NCBI GenBank assembly: GCA_910584965.1
Contig: CAJUDZ010000001.1
Span: 62,001-126,000 of the forward strand
Direction: 5' to 3'
Length of the DNA stretch: 64,000 nucleotides
From: an uncultured Lachnospiraceae bacterium
Lineage (GTDB): Bacteria; Bacillota; Clostridia; Lachnospirales; Lachnospiraceae
The notes under the pieces were generated by a model, which searched no databases, was not told where the DNA came from, and was given only the letters and a program-made list of their open reading frames with translations. Each line of letters begins with the position of its first letter. The stretch's first letter is position 1. Below are positions 52,546 through 61,123 of this stretch, piece by piece. The position numbers and the translations under genes were made by a program.

Positions 52546-52625
52546 AGTCATACTATTAGGAAGAAAACTTTCATAAGGAAAATATTAAGGAATTCTAAAT
52601 AATTCCTGAACATGACACAAGATTC

Positions 52626-52653
52626 TTGCAATTATGACAAGATGTAGTATAAT
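52626..52653 (+). promoter_or_regulatory. promoter for the LCP-family gene
   Basis: -35 TTGCAA (52626-52631), a 16-bp spacer and a perfect -10 TATAAT (52648-52653), about 100 bp before the start codon. Confidence 0.6.
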
Positions 52654-52754
52654 CTTGTAAGGTAGTTGTGTCGTTTTGTGATTTGTAATTTGTGATATTT
52701 TTATCAGACACAGGTTTTCAGCACAGAAAAAAGGGAATTGAGGGAGTACAAAAT

Positions 52755-53966
52755 ATGACAAAGAAGAGTAGAGATTCTTACGATTACGATTATGACTATG
52801 AAGACGAGAGAAGACCTGCCAAAAAGTCTTCGGGTTCTTCACGCAGATCATCGGGCGGACGATATTATGAGGATGACAGACCTTCCGGAAAGAAGAAGTC
52901 TTCCTCTAAGAAAAAGAAGAAAGAACAGGCAAAGAAAAAGAGAAGAAGAATTATCCTTTTTATAACGGAATTATTCGTTCTGTCGATTATGGTAGTCGTT
53001 CTCTATGGCGTTATGAAGGGCGAGAAGACCGGTAAAATGGAGCTGGATGAAGAAAAGATCATTGTCAACGATGTCGTGAAGGAAAAAGAAGAAACGACGA
53101 TGAAGGGCTTTCGGAATATTGCGCTGTTCGGTGTGGATTCCACGACGGGTTCTCTGACAAAGGATACCCGAAGCGATACGATTATGATCGCATCCATTAA
53201 CCAGGATACCGGGGAATGCAGGCTCGTTTCCGTATTCCGTGATACTTATCTGAATCTGAGCAATGACAGCTATAATAAATGTAATGCGGCCTATGCAAAA
53301 GGCGGGCCGGAGATGGCAATCAGCATGCTGAACCTGAATCTCGATCTGAATATTACGGATTTCGTTACGGTAGGTTTTGCAGGGCTGACAGATACAATTG
53401 ATGCGCTCGGCGGCGTTTATATTGATGTGAAGGATAACGAAATCAGCCATTTGAATAACTATCAGTTATGTATTGCGGATGACTTAAAGCGTTCTTATAC
53501 GCCGGTTACCTCTTCCGGTGAACAGCTTCTTGACGGTCTGCAGGCTACCGGATATTGCCGTATCCGTTATATTGCCGGCGGCGACTTTACGCGTGCGCAG
53601 CATCAGAGAGAAGTTTTGAGCGCGGTAGCGGAACAGGCGAAAAAAGCGTCTCCCGCGGCGCTTGCGGAAATAGCGAATAATGTATTCGGTGAAGTATATA
53701 CGTCTTTGGATTTAACGGAGATTGTTGAGCTTCTGGCCGATGTCAATAATTATACGATTGTAGAAACGGCCGGATTCCCCCGGGAGGAGAACAGAACGAC
53801 AGGCAAGCTCGGCACAAAGGGCGACTGCGTTATCCCGGTTAATCTGGAAGAAAATGTAAAATGGCTGCATCAGTTCCTGTTCAATGATTATGAATATACA
53901 CCGTCTGCAATGGTGCAGGAATGCAGCAGACAGATCGAATCCGATACGGGTAAAACTTTAAATTAA
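52755..53966 (+). CDS. LytR-CpsA-Psr (LCP) family glycopolymer-peptidoglycan ligase
   Basis: A 403-aa protein. The cytoplasmic N terminus has an acidic-aromatic run (SYDYDYDYEDERR, GRYYEDDRPS) and then a long Lys/Arg-rich tract. A transmembrane helix (ILFITELFVLSIMVVVLYGV) leads to the LCP domain: NIALFGVDS, TRSDTIMIASI, SVFRDTYLNL (catalytic Arg region), DALGGVYIDV and YCRIRYIAGGDFTRAQHQRE. LCP enzymes attach undecaprenyl-linked glycans to peptidoglycan. It follows the initiating transferase and is the expected last step of the locus. ATG 52755 has GAGGGAG upstream. Confidence 0.93.
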   Translation: MTKKSRDSYDYDYDYEDERRPAKKSSGSSRRSSGGRYYEDDRPSGKKKSSSKKKKKEQAKKKRRRIILFITELFVLSIMVVVLYGVMKGEKTGKMELDEEKIIVNDVVKEKEETTMKGFRNIALFGVDSTTGSLTKDTRSDTIMIASINQDTGECRLVSVFRDTYLNLSNDSYNKCNAAYAKGGPEMAISMLNLNLDLNITDFVTVGFAGLTDTIDALGGVYIDVKDNEISHLNNYQLCIADDLKRSYTPVTSSGEQLLDGLQATGYCRIRYIAGGDFTRAQHQREVLSAVAEQAKKASPAALAEIANNVFGEVYTSLDLTEIVELLADVNNYTIVETAGFPREENRTTGKLGTKGDCVIPVNLEENVKWLHQFLFNDYEYTPSAMVQECSRQIESDTGKTLN

Positions 53967-53981
53967 CTTAACGGAAAAAGC

Positions 53982-54005
53982 AAAGGGGCCTATTCGGGCC
54001 CTTTC
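53982..54005 (+). terminator. weak terminator-like hairpin after the LCP gene
   Basis: AAAGGGGCC pairs with GGGCCCTTT (one mismatch) around TATTC. Only three T residues follow, so termination may be partial. Confidence 0.45.
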
Positions 54006-54026
54006 ATGCTATATGGGGGAGATACT

Positions 54027-54962
54027 GTGGAAAAAGTGGATGTGGTCATCCTGACTTATAAGCCTGAACAGAAGTTTTTGGACTTAATGGAGAAACTGGC
54101 GCATCAGACGGTTCCGGTCAACAAAATCATTATTATGAATACGGAGCAGAAATATTTTGACCGGCTGACGTATGGCACGCTTTTTTCCAAACAATATAAG
54201 AATGTTCAGATCAGACATTTATCCAAACGGGAATTTGATCACGGGCGTACCAGAAACAGCGGTGTCCGCTGTTCGGAAGCGCCTGTTTTTGTTATGATGA
54301 CGCAGGATGCGGTTCCTGCGGACGAATTTCTGATAGAAGCGCTGCTTCGTTCGCTGGAGCAGGAAAACGCGGCCGTGGCTTATGGCCGGCAGCTGGCGCC
54401 GGAATCCTGTACGGAAGCGGAAAAATTCACGCGGAATTTTAACTATCCGCCGGAAAAAGCCGTGAAAACAAAAAATGATATTGAAAAACTCGGCATCAAA
54501 ACTTATTTCTGTTCCAATGTGTGCGCCGCTTATAAAAGAGATGTTTTCGACGCATTGGGCGGCTTTATCAAACATACGATATTTAATGAAGACATGATTT
54601 ATGCGGCGAATGCCGTGCAGGCCGGATATGCCGTTGTTTATCAGCCGGAAGCGAAAGTGTATCATGCCCATGATTTAAGCTGCGGCGAGCAGTTTCACCG
54701 AAACTTCGATCTGGGCGTTTCCCAGGCAGATCACCCGGAGATCTTTGCGTCGGTTTCTTCCGAGTCGGAAGGCGTCCGGTTGGTAAAGATGACGATTGCG
54801 CATCTGAAAAAGAAAAAAATGTGGATGCAGATTCCGGGCGTTATCATCAAGAGCGGGTTTAAATATGCGGGCTACCGGCTGGGCAGGCAATATAAGAGCC
54901 TGCCCAGGAAACTGGTTGTGAAATGCTCGGCAAAGGCGAACCGGGAATATTGGAACCGATAA
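54027..54962 (+). CDS. GT2 family glycosyltransferase
   Basis: A 311-aa enzyme starting EKVDVVILTYKPEQKFLDLM, with KREFDHGRTRNSGVRCSEA, VMMTQDAVPADEFL (acidic metal motif) and FNEDMIYAANAVQAGYAV, the pattern of rhamnosyltransferase-like GT2 proteins. GTG 54027 is chosen because GGGGGAG sits just upstream; an in-frame ATG at 54006 would include that site. It lies between the LCP gene and glmS. Acceptor and donor are unknown. Confidence 0.87.
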   Translation: MEKVDVVILTYKPEQKFLDLMEKLAHQTVPVNKIIIMNTEQKYFDRLTYGTLFSKQYKNVQIRHLSKREFDHGRTRNSGVRCSEAPVFVMMTQDAVPADEFLIEALLRSLEQENAAVAYGRQLAPESCTEAEKFTRNFNYPPEKAVKTKNDIEKLGIKTYFCSNVCAAYKRDVFDALGGFIKHTIFNEDMIYAANAVQAGYAVVYQPEAKVYHAHDLSCGEQFHRNFDLGVSQADHPEIFASVSSESEGVRLVKMTIAHLKKKKMWMQIPGVIIKSGFKYAGYRLGRQYKSLPRKLVVKCSAKANREYWNR

Positions 54963-55062
54963 GGAATGAAGACTTTCTAAGATGCCTGAGAGACGGCATC
55001 CGGGGAACTCGGTTTTTGGGCTTTGGACGTGGTTTGCGGTTTGAGCGGAATGGAGGATTTAT

Positions 55063-56889
55063 ATGTGTGGAATTGTGGGATATATTGGGAAGGAACAGGC
55101 GGCGCCGATCATTCTGGACGGTCTGGCAAGACTGGAGTACAGGGGCTATGATTCGGCCGGTATGGCGGTGTTTGACGGAGAGAAGATTGATATTCAGAAA
55201 TCTGCGGGGCGTTTGAAAATTCTGGAAAATCTGACGCGCGGCGGTGAAAGTATGCCGGGCGTGTGCGGCATCGGCCATACGAGATGGGCAACCCACGGCG
55301 CGCCCAGCGATGCCAACGCGCATCCCCATTTTAATAAAGAAGAAACGATCGCGGTCGTACATAACGGCATCATCGAAAACTATTTGCAGCTTCGCAAAAA
55401 GCTGACGGGAAAAGGCTATCAGTTTGTTTCCGAGACGGATACGGAAGTGCTGGCCCATTTGTTAGATTACTATTATAAAGGTAACCCGTTAGAAACGGTG
55501 ACAAAGGTGCTGCACCGTGTAGAAGGCTCTTATGCGCTGGGCATTATGTTTGCGGACTGCCCGGATCAGATTTTTGCGGCGAGAAAAGACAGTCCGCTTA
55601 TCGTGGGAGAAAATAAAGACGGATGCTTCATTGCCTCCGATGTGCCGGCGATTTTAAAGTATACGAGAAAAGTCTATTATGTGGATAACCATGAAGTGGT
55701 CAGGCTGCGCGCGGATCATATGCACTTTTATACGGTGGACGAGGAAGAAATCGAGAAAGAAGCCGTTACCATCGACTGGGATGCCAACGCGGCGGAAAAG
55801 GCCGGATATGAGCATTTCATGTTAAAAGAAATGTATGAGCAGCCTAAGACCATCGCCGATACATTGACTCCAAGAGTCAAAGGGAAAGATGTGGTGATCG
55901 AAGAACTGGGTATGACGGACGACGAACTGCGGGAAATTAAAAAGCTTCATATCGTTGCCTGCGGTTCCGCCTACCATGCCGGCATGACGGGAAAATATGT
56001 GCTGGAAGGGCTGGCCAGGATTCCGGTGGAAGTCGATCTGGCTTCGGAATTTCGTTATCGGGACCCGATTCTGGAAGAAGGGGCGATGGTCATTGTCATC
56101 AGCCAGTCGGGGGAAACAGCCGATACGCTGGCCGCTTTGCGCGAAGCAAAAGCGAGAGGTTTTCGGGTGCTGGGCATCGTCAATGTGGTGGGGAGTTCCA
56201 TCGCCAGGGAGGCGGATAATGTCATGTATACATGGGCGGGGCCGGAAATTGCGGTGGCGACTACAAAGGCTTACAGCGCGCAGCTGATTGCGCTGTATCT
56301 GCTGGCGATGAAGCTCGGAAAGGCGCGGGGAAAGATTTCGGATGACCTTTTTGCCTCTCTGCTGACGGATCTGCGCCGCCTGCCCGATCAGATCGAACTT
56401 CTTTTGAATAATAAACTGCGGATCCAGAAATTTGCAAACCGTTACATCGGCGCCAAAGATATCTTCTTCATCGGGCGTGGCATCGATTATGCGATTTCGC
56501 TGGAGGGCTCCCTGAAGCTCAAAGAGATTTCCTATATACATTCGGAGGCCTATGCCGCCGGAGAACTGAAACACGGTACGATTTCCCTGATCGAGGAGGG
56601 AACGCTTGTGGCGGCGGTTTCCACGCAGCCCGATCTGTATGCAAAGACGATCAGCAATATGGTGGAAGTGAAGGCAAGAGGCGCTTTCGTGCTGGCGGTA
56701 ACATGCGAGGGAAACAAGGAGATCGAGAAAGCGGCGGATTATGTCATTTATATTCCGGAGACCAATCCGTATTTTGCGAACTCGCTTGCGATCATACCTT
56801 TACAGCTGTTCGGCTATTATGTGGCTGTCGGCAAAGGCTGTGACGTGGATAAACCGCGAAATTTGGCGAAATCTGTTACCGTCGAATAG
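55063..56889 (+). CDS. glmS: glutamine-fructose-6-phosphate aminotransferase
   Basis: A 608-aa enzyme with a class II glutaminase domain (MCGIVGYIG, nucleophile Cys2; THGAPSDANAHPH) and two SIS sugar-isomerase domains (ACGSAYHAGMTGKYV; VISQSGETADTLAALREAK; FIGRGIDYAISLEGSLKLKE), ending AKSVTVE. It makes glucosamine-6-phosphate, the first step to UDP-GlcNAc. The 100-bp leader holds a small hairpin (GATGCC/GGCATC, about 54979-54999), but I do not see the conserved glmS ribozyme core. Placement at the end of a glycan locus suggests it supports amino-sugar demand. Confidence 0.97.
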   Translation: MCGIVGYIGKEQAAPIILDGLARLEYRGYDSAGMAVFDGEKIDIQKSAGRLKILENLTRGGESMPGVCGIGHTRWATHGAPSDANAHPHFNKEETIAVVHNGIIENYLQLRKKLTGKGYQFVSETDTEVLAHLLDYYYKGNPLETVTKVLHRVEGSYALGIMFADCPDQIFAARKDSPLIVGENKDGCFIASDVPAILKYTRKVYYVDNHEVVRLRADHMHFYTVDEEEIEKEAVTIDWDANAAEKAGYEHFMLKEMYEQPKTIADTLTPRVKGKDVVIEELGMTDDELREIKKLHIVACGSAYHAGMTGKYVLEGLARIPVEVDLASEFRYRDPILEEGAMVIVISQSGETADTLAALREAKARGFRVLGIVNVVGSSIAREADNVMYTWAGPEIAVATTKAYSAQLIALYLLAMKLGKARGKISDDLFASLLTDLRRLPDQIELLLNNKLRIQKFANRYIGAKDIFFIGRGIDYAISLEGSLKLKEISYIHSEAYAAGELKHGTISLIEEGTLVAAVSTQPDLYAKTISNMVEVKARGAFVLAVTCEGNKEIEKAADYVIYIPETNPYFANSLAIIPLQLFGYYVAVGKGCDVDKPRNLAKSVTVE

Positions 56890-57105
56890 ACATGGAAGAT
56901 TTTCCGATCTTTTCCGGATTGATTAAAAAAAATTTTGAAAACACAAAATCAAAAAACTTTTATCACAATTTGTACACAATTCCAAGTTATACTGTGTTCA
57001 TACCTTCAGGAAACAGGGTGTGTCCCATAAACCATTGAAGGCGGTCAATCAGGAAAATTGGCTCGGCCGCAGGACAAAGCGGGGAGCAGGAAAGGGGTCT
57101 TTACT

Positions 57106-58851
57106 ATGTATGATAATAATTTTCCGGGCAATCATCATGACAATGTCAGCGGCGATATGGGCGGATATGATATGGGAGGCCGTGACGCAGGCAGCGGCGA
57201 TACGGGCAGCCATGATACGGGCAGTCTTACCAAAGGATTGGATACCGCTCAGAATACGGGATTGAATATTACAGGAGGAATTTTCAGTTCCCAGACCGCA
57301 CAGAGTTCCCAGTCTTCCCAGAATATGCCGGGTACGCAGACCGGGCAGAATGCGCAGGCGAAGACAGGCAGTCAGCCGTCGATGGATGTTTACGGAAACG
57401 CCGGTCAGACGAACAGTTATTTCGACCATACGGGCAGAGACTACGGATATAATACCGGGATGTACCGGAGTCAGAGCGCCGGGCAGAATACGGGAAGCTA
57501 CCAGTATGGAAATACCTATCCGGGCGATTACGGACAGAATGAACAAGATAAAAAGAAGAAAAAAAAGGACGGGATGCCTCCTTTTTTGAAAAAGGCGCTT
57601 ATCAGCGTATCTCTCGGGTTGTTTTTTGGCGTCTGCGCCGGACTCGGCTTTTATGCGGTAGAGGCGGCAACGGGAATGCTGGATGGCGGGAAAGCGGAAA
57701 CGGCAGTCAGCGCGGAAATAAGCGAACAGGCGGATGTGGGAAAAGAGACCGGAGAAGCTTTGTCTGAAACGGAACAGGAAACCGACGATAAAGCAGCTGC
57801 TTCCGGGCAGGAGAAAGATATTAAAATGACGCTTGAGACGGCGCCGCAGGTGGCGGCGGTACAGGATGTTTCGGGCGTAGTAAAAGCCGTTATGCCTTCG
57901 GTTGTTTCCATCAGCAACACTTATACGGAAACAATGTCGTATTTCGGGCAGGCGATGACCAGTGAAGCGGAAGCGAGCGGCTCCGGTATCATCGTTGGCG
58001 AAAATGATTCGGAACTTTTAATCGTAACCAATTATCACGTGGTCATGGATGCGGACAAACTGATGGTACAGTTTGTAGAAGGCAGCGAGGCGGAGGCGGT
58101 CATCAAAGGGACCGATGCCAAGATGGATCTGGCGATCATTGCCGTACCGACTGAAAATATTCTTAATTCCACACTGGAACAGATCGCCATTGCAACATTG
58201 GGCGATTCGGATTCTCTGAAAGTCGGAGAGCCGGCCATTGCAATCGGAAATTCTCTCGGTTACGGCCAGTCGGTGACAACGGGTGTCATCAGTGCGCTTG
58301 ACAGGGATATGGAACTTTCGGATGGCAGTACGGGCACATTTATTCAGACGGATGCCGCAATCAATCCGGGTAATTCCGGCGGCGCCCTTTTAAATATGAA
58401 AGGCGAAGTAATCGGTATCAATTCCAATAAAATCGGCGGAAGCGTTATCGAGGGTATGGGCTATGCGATTCCGATCTCTGCGGCAAGTCCGATCATTGCG
58501 GATTTGATGTTACGGGAAACGAAGAACAAAGTAGCGGAAGAAGAAAGAGGATATCTTGGCATTTCCGGCATCAGTGTAACCAATGAAGTATCGTCCGCCT
58601 ATGGAATGCCGGAAGGTGTTTATATCGCGCAGGTCTACGAAAATACGGCGGCTGAGGCGGCAGGGCTTAGAAAGGGCGATATCATTACCGAGTTTGACGG
58701 CATTCAGATTTCCTCCATGGATGAACTGCAAAGACAGCTGGAATACTATGCCAAAGGCGATACGGCGCAGATCACCGTTATGACTCTTGGCAGCGACGGT
58801 TATCACAGCGAAACCGTTGATATTACGCTTGGAAATAAAGTAGAGCAGTAA
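57106..58851 (+). CDS. HtrA/DegP-family membrane serine protease
   Basis: A 581-aa protein. The cytoplasmic N terminus (about 150 residues) is rich in Gly, Gln, Asn, Thr and Tyr with repeats such as DTGSHDTGS and QNTGSYQYGN. It is followed by a Lys run, a transmembrane helix (about 163-187), a linker and a trypsin-like domain with catalytic His311 (TNYHVV), Asp341 (MDLAII) and Ser424 (NPGNSGGAL). A PDZ domain ends the protein (about 480-575). It should degrade or refold damaged proteins outside the membrane. ATG 57106 has AAAGGGG eight bases upstream; the frame is open to 57058. Confidence 0.93.
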   Translation: MYDNNFPGNHHDNVSGDMGGYDMGGRDAGSGDTGSHDTGSLTKGLDTAQNTGLNITGGIFSSQTAQSSQSSQNMPGTQTGQNAQAKTGSQPSMDVYGNAGQTNSYFDHTGRDYGYNTGMYRSQSAGQNTGSYQYGNTYPGDYGQNEQDKKKKKKDGMPPFLKKALISVSLGLFFGVCAGLGFYAVEAATGMLDGGKAETAVSAEISEQADVGKETGEALSETEQETDDKAAASGQEKDIKMTLETAPQVAAVQDVSGVVKAVMPSVVSISNTYTETMSYFGQAMTSEAEASGSGIIVGENDSELLIVTNYHVVMDADKLMVQFVEGSEAEAVIKGTDAKMDLAIIAVPTENILNSTLEQIAIATLGDSDSLKVGEPAIAIGNSLGYGQSVTTGVISALDRDMELSDGSTGTFIQTDAAINPGNSGGALLNMKGEVIGINSNKIGGSVIEGMGYAIPISAASPIIADLMLRETKNKVAEEERGYLGISGISVTNEVSSAYGMPEGVYIAQVYENTAAEAAGLRKGDIITEFDGIQISSMDELQRQLEYYAKGDTAQITVMTLGSDGYHSETVDITLGNKVEQ

Positions 58852-58868
58852 AAATGCCGGAAAATAAG

Positions 58869-58905
58869 ATTCCGTAAGGTTTCAGGACCTTACGGAATTT
58901 CTGTT
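58869..58905 (+). terminator. rho-independent terminator of the HtrA gene
   Basis: ATTCCGTAAGGT (58869-58880) pairs perfectly with ACCTTACGGAAT (58887-58898), followed by TTCTGTTTT. Confidence 0.9.
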
Positions 58906-58919
58906 TTACAGTTTTGCGG

Positions 58920-59101
58920 TTCACCGGCAGCCCGGCCCTGCGGAAGCATTGTTCTCTGGCGGCGGCCCTGGAAAAAGCGCCGGTTCTTAGTGAAAAAGAT
59001 GCTTTGTATCTTTTGAACTTAGTACCGCTGCGCCTTTTTCGCGGAGCGCAAGCGTGCCGCCAAAGAGAACAATGCTTCCGCAGGGCCGGGTTGCCGGTGA
59101 A
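58920..59101 (+). repeat. palindromic element E (full-length copy)
   Basis: 38-bp arms (58920-58957 and 59064-59101) match at 37 positions; the odd one is a G-T wobble. The 106-bp core begins GGCGGCGGCCCTGGAAAAAG and ends GCGCAAGCGTGCCGCCAA, with an inner imperfect stem formed by the GAAAAAGCG...AAAGAT half and the ATCTTT...CGCCTTTTTC half. It is nearly the reverse complement of element D. It lies just after the HtrA terminator, in the 418-bp gap before the ClpX-like gene; the rest of that gap shows no gene. Confidence 0.9.
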
Positions 59102-59268
59102 ATATCATATTTTCAGGAAAGACTTTCTTTAGAAAAAGTTCACTTGTGGGAAGACGGAATTTATACTATCATAAAAAGAGAATAACGTTTTTTTGAGGCG
59201 TTGGAAGGCGCCGCCGGAAGGCCGGGTTATTTCTGAAAGAAAGAGGAAGGAAACGGTGTGGTGTAAAT

Positions 59269-61044
59269 ATGAATGATCATGAAAGAATTGACGGGAATGA
59301 GACTGAGGGAAAGGCAGCTTCAACTTTTGAACCGGTTTGTCAGGAAAAGCAGACGGATGGAAATAAACAGGAGAAAAGCGGCTGGGATTTCAGGGAGCTG
59401 GACGATGTGGAAACGCAGAAACAGGAACTGATGAGCCGGCGCGCGGAGCATGGGCATGCGGATGCGGCAAAATATGGTGCAGGGGAACCGGGCGGGATGA
59501 AATCCGATGGGGGAACCCCGGACGAAACGGAAGCCGACAGCCCGGATACGGACATAGCCGTAACGAACGGCCGGGATGCGGCGGCCGGAAAAGGAACGGT
59601 GCCGCCTCAGAGAGAAGAAAGGCAGGATGATTATGAGGAAGTCTGCTTTATCTGCAGAAGGCCCGAGAGCAAGGCGGGTAAAATGTTCAAGCTGCCCAAC
59701 CATATCTGTGTCTGCAATGACTGCATGCATAAAACGATGGATACGGTCAGCCAGTTCGATTACCAGGGGATGCTGAATCATCCGGGGAATCTGGGCGGTA
59801 TGACCGATTTTAACAATGGAAAAGGATTTCCGAACATCAGTTTTGTCAACCTGGCGGATTTACAGGGGGACGGAGGCATTCCGAACAAACAGAAGATTAA
59901 GAAAAAGAAGAAAGGGCAGGAAAATGTTCCCGTCATCGACATCAGGAATATTATGCCGCCGCATAAGATCAAGGCAAAACTGGACGACTATGTGGTCGGA
60001 CAGGAGCATGCCAAAAAGGTAATGTCGGTAGCCGTTTATAATCATTATAAAAGAGTGGCGACCGGAACGATGGACGAGATCGAAATCGAAAAGTCCAATA
60101 TGCTGATGATCGGCCCCACCGGCTGCGGCAAAACCTATCTTGTCAAGACGCTGGCCCGCCTGCTGGACGTGCCGCTTGCGATCGCGGACGCAACGTCTTT
60201 GACGGAGGCCGGATATATCGGCGACGATATCGAGAGCGTCGTTTCCAAGCTGCTTGCGGCGGCGGACAACGATGTGGAACGTGCGGAACGTGGTATTATT
60301 TTTATAGATGAAATCGACAAGATCGCCAAGAAGAAGAATACCAATTCCAGAGATGTGAGCGGAGAGTCCGTACAGCAGGGAATGCTGAAACTGTTAGAAG
60401 GGGCCGAAGTGGAAGTGCCGGTAGGCGCCAATTCCAAAAATGCGATGGTTCCCCTTGCAACGGTAAATACCCGGAACATCCTTTTTATCTGCGGCGGGGC
60501 GTTTCCGGATCTGGATGATATCATTAAAAAGCGTCTGAACAAAAAGACGTCCATCGGTTATAACGCGGAGCTTCGCGATAAATACGATAAAGAGAAAAAT
60601 ATATTAAGCCGCGTCGCCGTAGAGGATATTAAAAAATTCGGCATGATTCCGGAGTTTATCGGCCGCCTTCCCATTATTTTTACGCTGGAAGGGCTTAGTA
60701 AGGAAATGATGGTCAAAATTTTGAGCGAACCGCGGAACGCGATTTTAAAACAATATCAAAAACTGCTGGCGCTTGATGAAGTGAAACTGGAATTTGATAC
60801 CGGGGCGCTGGAGGCTATTGCGGAAAAAGCGATGGAGAAAGATACCGGCGCACGGGCGCTCCGTGCCATTATCGAAGAATTTATGCTGGATATCATGTAT
60901 GAGATTCCGAAGGATGACAATATCGGACGGATTACGATTACAAGAGAGTATGTGGAAGGTACGGGCGGCCCGATCATCGATATCCGAAGCGGCAGCGCGG
61001 TAAATCCTGACGGATTGTGCGTGGTTAAGGCGAATCCACAGTGA
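59269..61044 (+). CDS. ClpX-like AAA+ unfoldase with long N-terminal extension
   Basis: A 591-aa protein, about 170 residues longer than typical ClpX. Residues 1-122 are polar and low in hydrophobics, probably disordered. A zinc-binding domain follows (Cys126, Cys129, Cys149, Cys152), then a Lys-rich linker and the AAA+ core: Walker A GPTGCGKT (282-289), pore loop GYIGDD (315-320), Walker B IIFIDEID (343-350) and FGMIPEFIGRLP. Where ClpX carries the IGF loop for ClpP binding this protein has SIGYNAE. It probably unfolds proteins for ClpP or acts alone. Such long-N-terminus ClpX paralogues occur beside, rather than in place of, the housekeeping clpX in some clostridia (from memory). Confidence 0.88.
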   Translation: MNDHERIDGNETEGKAASTFEPVCQEKQTDGNKQEKSGWDFRELDDVETQKQELMSRRAEHGHADAAKYGAGEPGGMKSDGGTPDETEADSPDTDIAVTNGRDAAAGKGTVPPQREERQDDYEEVCFICRRPESKAGKMFKLPNHICVCNDCMHKTMDTVSQFDYQGMLNHPGNLGGMTDFNNGKGFPNISFVNLADLQGDGGIPNKQKIKKKKKGQENVPVIDIRNIMPPHKIKAKLDDYVVGQEHAKKVMSVAVYNHYKRVATGTMDEIEIEKSNMLMIGPTGCGKTYLVKTLARLLDVPLAIADATSLTEAGYIGDDIESVVSKLLAAADNDVERAERGIIFIDEIDKIAKKKNTNSRDVSGESVQQGMLKLLEGAEVEVPVGANSKNAMVPLATVNTRNILFICGGAFPDLDDIIKKRLNKKTSIGYNAELRDKYDKEKNILSRVAVEDIKKFGMIPEFIGRLPIIFTLEGLSKEMMVKILSEPRNAILKQYQKLLALDEVKLEFDTGALEAIAEKAMEKDTGARALRAIIEEFMLDIMYEIPKDDNIGRITITREYVEGTGGPIIDIRSGSAVNPDGLCVVKANPQ

Positions 61045-61077
61045 AGTGTCCCGTTAGAGCCATACCAGGGGGAGCTG

Positions 61078-61123
61078 CATATCATATAATAAGCAGACAC
61101 AGCGAAAGCGCAGATATGATATG
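61078..61123 (+). promoter_or_regulatory. inverted repeat enclosing the S8 protease start codon
   Basis: CATATCATAT (61078-61087) and ATATGATATG (61114-61123) are perfect complements separated by 26 nt. The second arm includes the ATG of the S8 protease, so the mRNA hairpin would hide the start codon. GGGGGAG lies just before the first arm. Confidence 0.6.

Noticed and set aside
51634..52551. A 305-codon frame antisense to the WcaJ-like gene, and similar antisense frames at 35373-36377 and 27157-28029
   Set aside because: All are mirror images of well-supported genes and carry no motifs of their own.
54963..55062. Possible glmS ribozyme upstream of glmS
   Set aside because: Only a small hairpin is visible; the conserved ribozyme core and cleavage-site context could not be found in this 100-bp leader.
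54923..55216. A 97-codon frame across the start of glmS
   Set aside because: It overlaps glmS in another frame and has no ribosome site or recognisable product.
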